A program made the translations under genes and the position numbers. A model generated the notes under the pieces. That model was not told the DNA's origin and searched no databases. It worked only from the letters and a program-made list of their open reading frames with translations. Below are positions 25,100 to 33,707 of a stretch of DNA of 64,000 nt, piece by piece. The stretch comes from Bittarella massiliensis (ex Durand et al. 2017) (lineage in GTDB: Bacteria; Bacillota; Clostridia; Oscillospirales; Ruminococcaceae), in the NCBI RefSeq assembly GCF_017566145.1, contig NZ_JABFCL010000005.1, forward strand, positions 1-64,000, given 5' to 3'. Position 1 is the first letter of the stretch, and each line of letters starts with the position of its first letter.

Positions 25100-28000
25100 T
25101 TGTTTTTAAAGGCACTGGAAATTTACGGGTTCAAGTCCTTTCCGGACAAGACCCGGTTGGAATTTGACCACGGCTTCACCGCCGTGGTGGGACCCAACGG
25201 CAGCGGCAAGAGCAACCTGTCCGACGCCATGCGCTGGGTGCTGGGCGAGCAGTCCAGCAAGTCTCTGCGGGGGGCCAAGATGCAGGACGTCATCTTCGGC
25301 GGCACCCAGGCCCGCTCCCCCATGGGCTTTGCCCAGGTGGCCCTGGTCATCGACAACGCCGACGGGAAGCTGGCGGGCATTCAGGCCGAGGAGGTCACGG
25401 TGCTGCGCAAGCTCTACCGCTCGGGCGAGAGCGAGTACCGCATCAACGGCCAGGCCGTCCGCCTCAAGGACGTGCACGAGCTGTTCATGGACACCGGCCT
25501 GGGCAAAGACGGCTACTCGATCATCTCCCAGGGCAAAATTTCCGAGATCGTCAGCGCCAAGAGCGAGCAGCGGCGGGAGATTTTTGAAGAGGCCGCCGGC
25601 ATTGCCAAATACCGTTACAAAAAAAACGAGGCCGAGCGCAAGCTGGAGCGGGCCGAGGAAAACCTGTTGCGGCTGCGGGACATCCTGCAGGAGGTGGAGA
25701 GCCGCCTGGAACCCCTGCGGGTGCAGAGCGAGAGGGCCAGCCAGTTTTTGCAGCTGGCCGGAGAGCGGCGGCAGCTGGAGGTCTCCCTCTGGGTCTACAC
25801 CCTGGCCAAGTCCCGGCAGCTGTTGCGCCAGCAGGAGGACAAGCTCCTCCTGGCCCAGCGGGACTTTGAGGCCATGCAGCAGAAAATCGACGGCATGGAC
25901 CAGAAAAACGAGGAGCTCTACCAGCAGATGAACCGCTGCGCCTCAGAGATCGAGGAGGTCAACGCCGACATCGCCGAGCTGGGCGCCCAGATCAACCAGA
26001 ACGAGGCCAGCGTGCTGGTGCTGCAAAACGAGCAGAAACACGCCGGCGAAGAGGTGGAGCGCCACCGGCGGGAGATCGAGGACCTGGCCCGCCGGGGGGA
26101 GGACATCGACCAGAAGATCGCCGACAAGCAATCCCTCATCGAAAAGAGCCGCGCCCTGGTGGCCCAGCGGGAGCGGGAGATTGCCGAGCGGGAGGAGACC
26201 CTCTCCGGTCTGGTGGTGCAAAACTCCTCCACCCAGGAGCGGGTGGAGGAACTGACTGCCGCCCTCTCGGGCTACTCGGTGGAACTCAGCGAGATCAAGG
26301 TGCGGCTGCACGCCGGGGCCGACAACCGGGCCCGCTCCCAGGCTGTCTTACAGGACCTGGGGGAGAAAAGGGAGCTCTTGACCGGCGAGATGCAGAGGGC
26401 CGAGGCCGAACAGAAAGAGGTCGCCCAGCAATTGGAGCAGGTGGTGGAACAGCTGACCTCCGCCCAGAACACCAAGGACGGCTACGCCCTCAAGTGGGAG
26501 AGCCGCCAGCAGCAGCACCGCCGGACAAAAGAGGAATTGGACCGCCTGCGGGCCGCCTGCACCGACGCCCAGAACAAGATCAAGGTCCTGCAGGACCTGA
26601 AGGACAACATGGAGGGCTTTGCCTACAGCGTCAAAAAGGTGACCCTCTCGGCCAAGGAGGGGAAGCTGCGGGGCATTTTGGGCCCGGTGGCCACCCTGCT
26701 CAAGGTCGAGCGCGCCTATGCCACCGCCATTGAGGTGGCCCTGGGAGCCGCCGCCCAGAACATCGTCTGCCAGGACGAGGGGGCGGCCAAGGCGGCCATT
26801 CAGTTTTTGAAACAGCAGCGGGGGGGGCGGGCCACCTTCCTCCCCCTGACGGTCATTCGCGGCCGTTCATTGAGCGAGCGGGGGCTGGGCGACTGGGACG
26901 GCTACGTGGGGGCCGCCAGCGAGCTGGTGGACTGCGACGAGCGGCTGCGCCCCATCGCCGAAAACCTGTTGGGCCGCACCGCCGTGGTGGAGGATTTGGA
27001 CACCGCCGTGGCCCTGGCCAAGGCCTTTGGCTACCGCTTCAAGGTGGTCACCCTCGACGGCCAGGTGGTCAACGCCGGGGGCAGCCTCACCGGCGGCTCC
27101 CTCTCCAAGACCACCGGCGTCTTCTCCCGCGAGAGCGAACTGACCGCCCTGCGGGAGGGGGCGGCCAAACAGCGGACCCGCCTGGAGGAACTGACTGGGG
27201 AGGAGCGGGAGCTGCGGGAGGAGCTGGCCCAGCTGCAGGCGGTGATGGAGGGCGCCCAGAGCGAGCTCATCACCGCCGGGCAGGACAAGATTCGCTGCGA
27301 GGGCGAGCTGGCCCGCATCGGCCAGTACCTCGCGCAGGCGGGCAGCCAGTTGGAGGGGCTGGAGCGGGACGCCCTGGCCCAGCGCACCTATCTGGAAAAG
27401 CTGGCGGGGGAGACCGACGCCCTGCTCACCGAGCAGGAGCAGACTGCCGCCCTCTACCAGAAATTCGACGGCGAACTGGCCGCCCTCTCCACCTCTGCCA
27501 AGGCCTTTACCGACGCCCGGCAGGCCATCCTCGACGAGATCGCCGAGCAGAAGATGGAGATTGCCGGGCTGCAAAAGGACACCCTGGTCTGGGGGGAGGA
27601 GATCATCTCCCTGCAGCAGACCAAGCTGGGCAGCAGCAGGCAGAGAGAGGAGATTCTCGCCCAGATCGAGGCGGCCAAGGCCCGCAGCGAGAAGATCGAC
27701 CGGGACATCGCCGACTTGGCCGAGCAAAACAGCGACCTGATGGGGCGGATCGCCGAGCGCCGCGCCGCCATCCACCAGATCTCCCAGCGCCGCCAGTCCC
27801 TGGAACAGGAGGCGGTACAAAACCGCCAGGAGCAAAAGTCCATCCAGTCCGACAAGGACGGGGTGGCCAGGGAACTGGCCCGGTTGGAAGAGCGCAAGCA
27901 GACCATGCAGCAGGACTACGACAAGATCGTGGCCGACCTCTACGACCAGTACGAGCTGACCCGCAGCCAGGCCGAGCAGGAGGCCCGTCCCCTGGAGGAT

Positions 28001-28669
28001 GAGGGGGAGGCCAAGCGCCGCCTGGCCTCCCTCAAGGGGAAGATGCGGGCCCTGGGCTCGGTCAACCTGGACGCCATTGAGGAGTACCGGACCGAGAAGG
28101 AGCGCTACGAGTTCATGAGCGCCCAGATCGCGGATGTGGAGGAGAGCAAGAACAGCCTGCACAAGCTGATCGCCGCCCTCACCAAGGAGATGATCGCCCG
28201 CTTTGAGGAGAATTTCTCCCAGATCAACCGACACTTCAGCCGCATCTTCGTCGATCTCTTCGGCGGGGGAAAGGCGGCCCTCAGCCTCACCGACCCGGAA
28301 AACGTCCTCGAGTCGGGCATCGACATCCAGGTGGCCCCGCCGGGGAAGATCATCAACAACCTCCAATCCCTCTCCGGCGGCGAGCAGGCCTTTGTGGCCA
28401 TCGCCATCTACTTCGCCATCCTCACCGTCCACCCGTCGCCCTTCTGCATCCTCGACGAGATCGAGGCCGCCCTGGACGACGTGAACGTCAACAAGTACGC
28501 CGCCTATCTGCGCACCATGTCGGGGGAGACCCAGTTCATCTGCATCACCCACCGCCGCGGCACCATGGAGGAGGCGGACGTCCTCTACGGCGTCACCATG
28601 CAGGAGGAGGGGGTCTCCAAGCTGCTGAAGCTGGACGTCTCTGAGGTGGGGTCCGAATTCGTCAACTAG
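25100..28669 (+). CDS. smc: Chromosome partition protein SMC
   Basis: A 1189-aa SMC ATPase that condenses and segregates the chromosome with ScpAB. The start is TTG 25100, giving MFLKALEIYGFKSFPDKTRL, 10 nt after GGAGG. Walker A GPNGSGKSN is near 32-40. Two long coiled coils flank a hinge around 500-700 (GFAYSVKKVTLSAKEGKLRG to VNAGGSLTGG). The signature LSGGEQAF and Walker B FCILDEIEAALDD are in the C-terminal head. It is followed by an MGMT-like gene and ftsY; the rnc-smc-ftsY order is classic for Firmicutes. Confidence 0.97.
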   Translation: MFLKALEIYGFKSFPDKTRLEFDHGFTAVVGPNGSGKSNLSDAMRWVLGEQSSKSLRGAKMQDVIFGGTQARSPMGFAQVALVIDNADGKLAGIQAEEVTVLRKLYRSGESEYRINGQAVRLKDVHELFMDTGLGKDGYSIISQGKISEIVSAKSEQRREIFEEAAGIAKYRYKKNEAERKLERAEENLLRLRDILQEVESRLEPLRVQSERASQFLQLAGERRQLEVSLWVYTLAKSRQLLRQQEDKLLLAQRDFEAMQQKIDGMDQKNEELYQQMNRCASEIEEVNADIAELGAQINQNEASVLVLQNEQKHAGEEVERHRREIEDLARRGEDIDQKIADKQSLIEKSRALVAQREREIAEREETLSGLVVQNSSTQERVEELTAALSGYSVELSEIKVRLHAGADNRARSQAVLQDLGEKRELLTGEMQRAEAEQKEVAQQLEQVVEQLTSAQNTKDGYALKWESRQQQHRRTKEELDRLRAACTDAQNKIKVLQDLKDNMEGFAYSVKKVTLSAKEGKLRGILGPVATLLKVERAYATAIEVALGAAAQNIVCQDEGAAKAAIQFLKQQRGGRATFLPLTVIRGRSLSERGLGDWDGYVGAASELVDCDERLRPIAENLLGRTAVVEDLDTAVALAKAFGYRFKVVTLDGQVVNAGGSLTGGSLSKTTGVFSRESELTALREGAAKQRTRLEELTGEERELREELAQLQAVMEGAQSELITAGQDKIRCEGELARIGQYLAQAGSQLEGLERDALAQRTYLEKLAGETDALLTEQEQTAALYQKFDGELAALSTSAKAFTDARQAILDEIAEQKMEIAGLQKDTLVWGEEIISLQQTKLGSSRQREEILAQIEAAKARSEKIDRDIADLAEQNSDLMGRIAERRAAIHQISQRRQSLEQEAVQNRQEQKSIQSDKDGVARELARLEERKQTMQQDYDKIVADLYDQYELTRSQAEQEARPLEDEGEAKRRLASLKGKMRALGSVNLDAIEEYRTEKERYEFMSAQIADVEESKNSLHKLIAALTKEMIARFEENFSQINRHFSRIFVDLFGGGKAALSLTDPENVLESGIDIQVAPPGKIINNLQSLSGGEQAFVAIAIYFAILTVHPSPFCILDEIEAALDDVNVNKYAAYLRTMSGETQFICITHRRGTMEEADVLYGVTMQEEGVSKLLKLDVSEVGSEFVN

Positions 28670-28717
28670 ACGGCGGCTTTTTCCCCGGGAAATACATGCG
28701 ATAAAAGGGGTGGGCAG

Positions 28718-29038
28718 ATGAACTTTTACCAGCGGGTCTACGCCCTGGCCCGGCAGATTCCCCGGGGCCGGGTGGCCACCTACGGGCAGTTGGCCTTTCT
28801 CGCCGGCAGCCCCCGGGCCTCGCGGGTGGTGGGCGGCGCCATGCGCCGCTGCCCCGCGGGCGCTGGCGTCCCCTGCCACCGGGTGGTGGGAAAAGGAGGC
28901 CGCCTGGCGCCGGAGGGGACCTTTGGCCCCTTGGATGAACAGCGCCTCCTGCTGGAGGTGGAGGGGGTCGAAGTCACCCCCGACCGGCGGGTGGATTTGC
29001 AGAAATACCGCTGGGATGGTATCCTGGAAACCGAGTGA
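28718..29038 (+). CDS. MGMT-like DNA-binding domain protein with active-site Cys
   Basis: 106 aa, only the C-terminal domain of O6-alkylguanine-DNA alkyltransferase. RVATYGQLAFLAG and RVVGGAMRRCP form the helix-turn-helix, and GVPCHRVVG holds the alkyl-acceptor cysteine. Alkyltransferase-like (ATL) proteins of similar size usually have Trp in place of this Cys; here the Cys is kept, so real repair activity is possible. It lacks the usual N-terminal MGMT domain. It is inserted between smc and ftsY. ATG follows GGGGTGGG, a weaker site. Confidence 0.85.
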   Translation: MNFYQRVYALARQIPRGRVATYGQLAFLAGSPRASRVVGGAMRRCPAGAGVPCHRVVGKGGRLAPEGTFGPLDEQRLLLEVEGVEVTPDRRVDLQKYRWDGILETE

Positions 29039-29066
29039 ATGGGATCGTTTGAGAGGAGGGCGCAGC

Positions 29067-29978
29067 ATGGGGCTGTTTGACAAATTCAAAAAGGGGCTGC
29101 AAAAGACCCGGGATTCCTTTGCCGGGGCCCTGGGCGGCATTGCCGCCAGCTTTACCAAAATCGACGAGGAGCTCTTTGAGGAGATCGAAGAGACCCTCAT
29201 CATGGCCGACGTGGGGGTGGACACCTCCCTCAAAATCGTGGAGAAATTGCGCGAGGCCGTCAAGCGCGACCGGGTCACCGACCCCAAGGAGATCCGCCGC
29301 TATCTGAAGGGGGTCCTGCTGGAGATCCTCCAGGGCGACACCGATTTGGAGATCACCACCAAGCCCACGGTGCTGCTGGTCATCGGGGTCAACGGGGTGG
29401 GCAAGACCACCACCATCGGCAAACTGGCCGCCCTGCTCAAAAACCAGGGACACACGGTGCTTTTGAGCGCGGCCGACACCTTCCGCGCCGCGGCCATCGA
29501 CCAGCTGCAAGTCTGGGGGCAGCGCAGCGGCTGCGACGTCATCGCCCACCAGGAGGGGAGCGACCCCGCCGCCGTCATCTACGACGGGGTGGCCGCCGCC
29601 AAGGCCCGGGGGGTGGACGTCCTCATCTGCGACACCGCCGGGCGGCTGCACAACAAGAAAAACCTCATGGATGAATTGGCCAAGATCAACCGGGTCATCG
29701 ACCGGGAGGCCGCCGACAGCAAGAAGGAGACCTTTTTGGTGCTGGATGCCACCACCGGCCAGAATGGGGTCAACCAGGCCAAGCAGTTTATGGAGGTCAC
29801 CGACCTGACCGGCATCGTCCTCACCAAGCTCGACGGCACCGCCAAGGGCGGGGTGGTGGTGGCCATCAAGGACCAGCTGGGCCTGCCGGTGCGCTACATC
29901 GGGGTGGGAGAACAGGTCGACGACCTGCAGCCCTTTGACGCCCAGACCTTTGTGGACGCCCTCTTCTGCGAGGAGTAG
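29067..29978 (+). CDS. ftsY: Signal recognition particle receptor FtsY
   Basis: A 303-aa SRP GTPase that docks ribosome-SRP complexes at the membrane. The start is ATG 29067 ([20 protein letters not shown]) after GAGAGGAGGG; the short acidic-free N-terminus is normal for Gram-positives. The NG domain shows [15 protein letters not shown] (G1), [27 protein letters not shown] (G3), [10 protein letters not shown] (G4) and [12 protein letters not shown]. It lies downstream of smc as in Bacillus. Confidence 0.97.
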   Translation: MGLFDKFKKGLQKTRDSFAGALGGIAASFTKIDEELFEEIEETLIMADVGVDTSLKIVEKLREAVKRDRVTDPKEIRRYLKGVLLEILQGDTDLEITTKPTVLLVIGVNGVGKTTTIGKLAALLKNQGHTVLLSAADTFRAAAIDQLQVWGQRSGCDVIAHQEGSDPAAVIYDGVAAAKARGVDVLICDTAGRLHNKKNLMDELAKINRVIDREAADSKKETFLVLDATTGQNGVNQAKQFMEVTDLTGIVLTKLDGTAKGGVVVAIKDQLGLPVRYIGVGEQVDDLQPFDAQTFVDALFCEE

Positions 29979-30014
29979 CGCCCCCAGACGACAACAAATA
30001 GGAGGACAGAGGCT

Positions 30015-30602
30015 GTGAAATTGCTCATCGCCACCAACAACGACAAAAAGGTGCGGGAGTTCCACCGCATCCTGGAGCCCTGCGGGGTGGAGTGCGTCTC
30101 CTTGAAGGAGGCGGGCATCTGCCAGGAGATCGAGGAGACCGGCGCCACCTTTGAAGAGAACTCCCGCATCAAGGCCCAGACCATCTGCGACTTGACCGGT
30201 CTGCCGGCGGTGGCCGACGACAGCGGCCTTGCGGTGGACTGCCTGGACGGCGCGCCGGGGGTCTACTCGGCCCGCTACGCCGGGGAGAACGCCACCGACG
30301 ACGAGAATGTGGACAAGCTGCTGGCGGCCCTCAAAGACGTCCCCGACGAGGGGCGCACCGCCCGCTTTGTCAGCGTCATCACCATCGTCTTTCCCGACGG
30401 GCGCAGCTTCCACACCCGGGGCGAGTGCGCGGGGCAGATCGCCCACCAGCGCATCGGCTACAACGGCTTTGGCTACGACCCCATCTTCCAGGTGGGGGAG
30501 GGGCGGAGCTTTGCCAGCATCCCCCCCGAGGAAAAAGACGCCATGAGCCACCGGGGCAAGGCCCTGCGGCTCTTTGCGGAAGAGCTCAAAAAATACCTGT
30601 GA
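30015..30602 (+). CDS. rdgB: XTP/dITP diphosphatase (HAM1 family)
   Basis: A 195-aa nucleotide-pool sanitizer that hydrolyses ITP, dITP and XTP to monophosphates. It begins KLLIATNNDKKVREFHRIL and has the signature ADDSGLAVDCLDGAPGVYSARYAG, FGYDPIF and SHRGKAL. The start is GTG 30015 behind AGGAGGAC. It begins a run of compact housekeeping genes (yhbY, nadD, yqeK, LCP, rsfS), the usual order in Clostridia. Confidence 0.95.
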   Translation: MKLLIATNNDKKVREFHRILEPCGVECVSLKEAGICQEIEETGATFEENSRIKAQTICDLTGLPAVADDSGLAVDCLDGAPGVYSARYAGENATDDENVDKLLAALKDVPDEGRTARFVSVITIVFPDGRSFHTRGECAGQIAHQRIGYNGFGYDPIFQVGEGRSFASIPPEEKDAMSHRGKALRLFAEELKKYL

Positions 30603-30649
30603 GCCGCGCTTTCGGCCCGGCTCATGAGAGATAGAGAGGAATACCGACC

Positions 30650-30937
30650 ATGTTGACAAGCAAACAGAGAGCGTATTTAAAGGGCCGCGCCAACGGCCTG
30701 GACACCATTGTCCAGATCGGCAAGAACGGGGTCGAACCGGCGGTCACCAAACAGGTGGCCGACGCCCTGGCCTCCCGGGAGCTGATCAAGGGCCGGGTGC
30801 TGGAAAACAGCCCCTACACCCCCCACGAGGCGGCGGCCGAGCTGGCCGAGTACACGGGGAGCGAGGTGGTGCAGGTCATCGGCACCAAATTTGTCCTCTT
30901 CAAGCAGAAGAAAAAGGACTCCGCCTACACCCTGTAA
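30650..30937 (+). CDS. yhbY: YhbY-type RNA-binding protein (CRM domain)
   Basis: A 95-aa single CRM domain with the GxxG-type loop IGKNGVEPAVTKQ. It starts MLTSKQRAYLKGRANGLDTI. YhbY/YqeI proteins bind pre-50S particles and help ribosome maturation. Length is normal. It lies 22 nt upstream of nadD. Confidence 0.92.
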   Translation: MLTSKQRAYLKGRANGLDTIVQIGKNGVEPAVTKQVADALASRELIKGRVLENSPYTPHEAAAELAEYTGSEVVQVIGTKFVLFKQKKKDSAYTL

Positions 30938-30959
30938 GGCGAGGGAGGGCGCAAGCGAG

Positions 30960-31568
30960 ATGGATACGGCTATTTTTGGCGGCACCTTCAACCCGCCTCA
31001 CCGGGGGCACACCCTGCTGGTGGGGGCCATCTGCCGGGCGCTGGGGCTTGCCCGCTGCGTTGTGGTGCCCACCTTTCAGCCCCCCCACAAGGCCCCGGCA
31101 GCGGGGGCCAGCCCCACCCAGCGGCTGGAGATGGCCGCCCTCTGCAACTGGGGGGTCCCGGTGGAGATCAGCGACGTGGAACTGCGCCGGGGCGGTCGGA
31201 GTTACACCTTCGACACCCTGGCGGAATTTCACCGCCGCTGGCCCGAGGACCGGCTCTTTTTCCTCATGGGCAGCGATATGCTCTTGAGTTTTCGCCAGTG
31301 GCACCGCTACCGGGAATTGCTGGGGATGGCCATCTTCTGCGTGGCCCCGCGGCGGGAGGACGACCGGGCCGCCCTGCAGGGGGCGGCCGATTCCCTGCGG
31401 GCCGAGGGGGGGACGTTTTTGCTGGTGGACGCCCCCCCGCTAGAAGTTTCTTCCACCTGGCTGCGGGCCCGCCTTGCGGCCGGGGAGGACGTGTCGGACT
31501 ATTTGGACCCGGCGGTGCTGCACTACATTGAGGAGCGCCGCCTCTACCGAGGGGAGGATGGCAAGTGA
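30960..31568 (+). CDS. nadD: Nicotinate-nucleotide adenylyltransferase
   Basis: A 202-aa NadD that makes deamido-NAD+, the substrate of the NadE at 1.9-3.7 kb. GGTFNPPHRGH carries the nucleotidyltransferase T/HxGH-type motif, and ISDVELRRGGRSYTFDTL and VSSTWLRARLAAG (SxxxR) complete it. ATG 30960 follows GAGGGAGG. It overlaps yqeK by four bases (GTGA). Confidence 0.95.
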   Translation: MDTAIFGGTFNPPHRGHTLLVGAICRALGLARCVVVPTFQPPHKAPAAGASPTQRLEMAALCNWGVPVEISDVELRRGGRSYTFDTLAEFHRRWPEDRLFFLMGSDMLLSFRQWHRYRELLGMAIFCVAPRREDDRAALQGAADSLRAEGGTFLLVDAPPLEVSSTWLRARLAAGEDVSDYLDPAVLHYIEERRLYRGEDGK

Positions 31569-32131
31569 ACCCCTACAAACCCTACCGCGAGTACGTCAAA
31601 GCCCACCTCTCCGACGAGCGCTACCGCCACACCAAAAACGTGGTGGAGCAGGCCGGCATCCTGGCGCGGCATCACGGGGCCGACGAGGATGTCTGTCTGC
31701 GGGCGGCCTGGTTGCACGACTGCATGAAGGGGGAAAGCCTGGACACTTTGTTGCATTGGTGCAGAGAGTTTGCTATAATAAACAATGCCTTGGCCCGCAG
31801 CAGCCGCGCGCTGCTGCACGGGCCAGCAGCGGCCGCCTTTGCCAGGGAACACTTTGGCATCGCCGATCCCCGGGTGCTCGACGCCATCTTCTACCACACC
31901 ACCGGCCGGCCCCAGATGTCGGCGGAGGAGGAGATCGTCTTTCTGGCGGATATGACCGGTCCCGAGCGGACCTTCGCCGGGGTGGAGCAGCTGCGGCAGC
32001 TCTGTTTTACCGATTTAAACCGCGCTATGGCCTGGGCCCTGCAGAACAACCTGATCTATTTGGCCCAGCAGGGCCGCCCCATCTTTGAGGGGTCGGTCAC
32101 AGCGTATAACCACTATATTAAGGGAGAGTAA
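31565..32131 (+). CDS. yqeK: HD-domain phosphohydrolase YqeK (Ap4A hydrolase family)
   Basis: A 188-aa HD protein. RYRHTKNVVEQA gives the first His and AAWLHDCMKG the HD pair, with FYHTTGRPQMS and FLADMTGPER further metal ligands. YqeK proteins hydrolyse diadenosine tetraphosphate symmetrically to ADP. GTG 31565 overlaps the nadD stop; nadD-yqeK-LCP-rsfS is a conserved Firmicutes unit. Confidence 0.93.
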   Translation: MNPYKPYREYVKAHLSDERYRHTKNVVEQAGILARHHGADEDVCLRAAWLHDCMKGESLDTLLHWCREFAIINNALARSSRALLHGPAAAAFAREHFGIADPRVLDAIFYHTTGRPQMSAEEEIVFLADMTGPERTFAGVEQLRQLCFTDLNRAMAWALQNNLIYLAQQGRPIFEGSVTAYNHYIKGE

Positions 32132-32132
32132 A

Positions 32133-33266
32133 ATGGCAAAGAGGATGCGGGAGACCCCCCACAAAGGCAAGAAGACCGGCAGCAGAAAAAAGAAGATCGC
32201 GATCATCGTCACCACGGTGGTCTTGGCCCTGGTGGTGGCGGGGGGAACGGCGGTGTACGTGCTGCTGCACTCCAACCTCTTCGGCGGGGCCGATATGTCC
32301 GAGTACGGCAACTCGCAGGAGGTGCAGGAGAAGTCGGTGAACATCCTCATCGTCGGCACCGACAACGACACCTCCCGCCCCGAGTACGCCGACCATGAGC
32401 TCACCGACGTCATCATGGTGGTCAACTTCAATATGGAGGACGGGACCGCCCACATCCTGCAGATCCCACGGGACACCTACGTGGGCGACGACATCCCCTC
32501 GGGCAAGATCAACGCCGTCTTCTCCCGCGGGGAGAACAAGGACAAGCACATCCTCAACCTGGTCAACTACATCACCACCCAGTACCAGTTGCCCATCGAC
32601 CACTACATCACCATCACCATGCAGACCTTCATCGACGCGGTGGACGCCATCGGCGGCATCGAGATGAACGTCCCCTACGACGTGACCATCGTCGACGAGG
32701 GGCTGGAGATCAAGGCCGGCCAGCAGACTTTGAGTGGTCAGCAGGCCCAGTGCTTTGTCCGCTCCCGCGAACTCTACGCCGAGGGCGACCTGGGCCGGGT
32801 CAAGGCCCAGCGGCTCTTCATTGCCGCGGGGATGGAGAAGATCACCAAACTCTCCACCAACGAGATCATCAAGCTGGTGGGGCTGTGCTACGACAAGGTC
32901 GAGACCGACCTGACCGGCGCCGACATCCTGAACTACGCCCAGAAGGCGTCCAAGCTGGACCTCTCGCAAGTCGAGATGTACATGGTGCCGGGCGAGCCCG
33001 CCTACTCCAAGGCGGGGCTGTCCATCTACTCGGTGCACAAAGCGGAGTTGGCAAATCTCCTCAACGAGAAGTTTCGCCCCCACACAGAGGCGGTGGCGGC
33101 CGAGGCCCTGACCTGCCCTGAGGTGGCCAACTCCTCCTCCTGGTACGACAAAAACGGCAACACCGTCGACGACCTGTTGGGCGGGGCCAAGCCGGGCAAA
33201 GACACCATTTCCGGCAAGGAGAGCAGCAGTTCGGCCACCTCCTCCGGCTCTTCCAGCGGGGAGTAA
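32133..33266 (+). CDS. LytR-CpsA-Psr family cell-wall ligase
   Basis: 377 aa. A short basic cytoplasmic tail, then a membrane anchor (IAIIVTTVVLALVVAGGTAVYV, about 24-45), then the extracellular LCP domain (about 75-310) with TDVIMVVNFNMEDG, QIPRDTYV, NAVFSRG and the late arginine motif RVKAQRLFIAA. LCP enzymes attach teichoic acids or other glycopolymers to peptidoglycan. The last 30 residues are Ser/Gly-rich and probably unstructured. ATG follows AGGGAGAG. It is co-transcribed with yqeK and rsfS. Confidence 0.93.
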   Translation: MAKRMRETPHKGKKTGSRKKKIAIIVTTVVLALVVAGGTAVYVLLHSNLFGGADMSEYGNSQEVQEKSVNILIVGTDNDTSRPEYADHELTDVIMVVNFNMEDGTAHILQIPRDTYVGDDIPSGKINAVFSRGENKDKHILNLVNYITTQYQLPIDHYITITMQTFIDAVDAIGGIEMNVPYDVTIVDEGLEIKAGQQTLSGQQAQCFVRSRELYAEGDLGRVKAQRLFIAAGMEKITKLSTNEIIKLVGLCYDKVETDLTGADILNYAQKASKLDLSQVEMYMVPGEPAYSKAGLSIYSVHKAELANLLNEKFRPHTEAVAAEALTCPEVANSSSWYDKNGNTVDDLLGGAKPGKDTISGKESSSSATSSGSSSGE

Positions 33267-33294
33267 ACACCAATTGATGAAAAGGGAGCAGAGA

Positions 33295-33648
33295 ATGACT
33301 GCAAGAGAGATCGCCGCACTGGCTGTGCAGGCGCTAGAAGATAAAAAAGCCGGAGACATCAAGGTTCTCGACATCTCCAAGGTGTCCACCCTGGGGGACT
33401 ACTTCGTCCTCTGCGAGGGAACCAGCACCACCCAGGTGAAGGCCCTGGCCGACCAGGTGGACTTTTTCCTGGGCCAAAACGGGGTGGAACCGGACCGGAT
33501 CGAGGGCTACCAGTCCGCTGGGTGGATCGTCCTGGACTACGGCGACGTGATCGTCCACGTCTTTCACAAGGAGTCCCGCGAGTTCTACGGGCTGGAGCGG
33601 CTCTGGGCCGATGGCAGGCCGGTGGACACCGGCGAACTGAAGAAATAA
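33295..33648 (+). CDS. rsfS: Ribosomal silencing factor RsfS
   Basis: A 117-aa RsfS/YqeL/Iojap protein that binds L14 and blocks subunit joining under starvation. [53 protein letters not shown] and FYGLERLW are family signatures. I chose ATG 33295 with AAGGGAGC 8 nt upstream over the earlier in-frame ATG. It ends the conserved cluster; a hairpin terminator lies before leuS. Confidence 0.95.
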   Translation: MTAREIAALAVQALEDKKAGDIKVLDISKVSTLGDYFVLCEGTSTTQVKALADQVDFFLGQNGVEPDRIEGYQSAGWIVLDYGDVIVHVFHKESREFYGLERLWADGRPVDTGELKK

Positions 33649-33659
33649 GGCAGCCAAAA

Positions 33660-33681
33660 GCCGCGGGAGACCGCGGCCTTT
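33660..33681 (+). terminator. Terminator or attenuator between rsfS and leuS
   Basis: A perfect stem GCCGCGG/CCGCGGC with a GAGA tetraloop flanked by AAAA and CTTT, then GGGGCGTTTT. It may also act as a leuS leader element. Confidence 0.6.
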
Positions 33682-33707
33682 GGGGCGTTTTGAGGGAGGA
33701 TACAGCG

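Noticed and set aside
25127..25141. GGTTCAAGTCC as a tRNA T-arm
   Set aside because: It lies within the conserved smc start (YGFKSF codons) and no acceptor or anticodon stems surround it. No tRNA was found elsewhere in the window.
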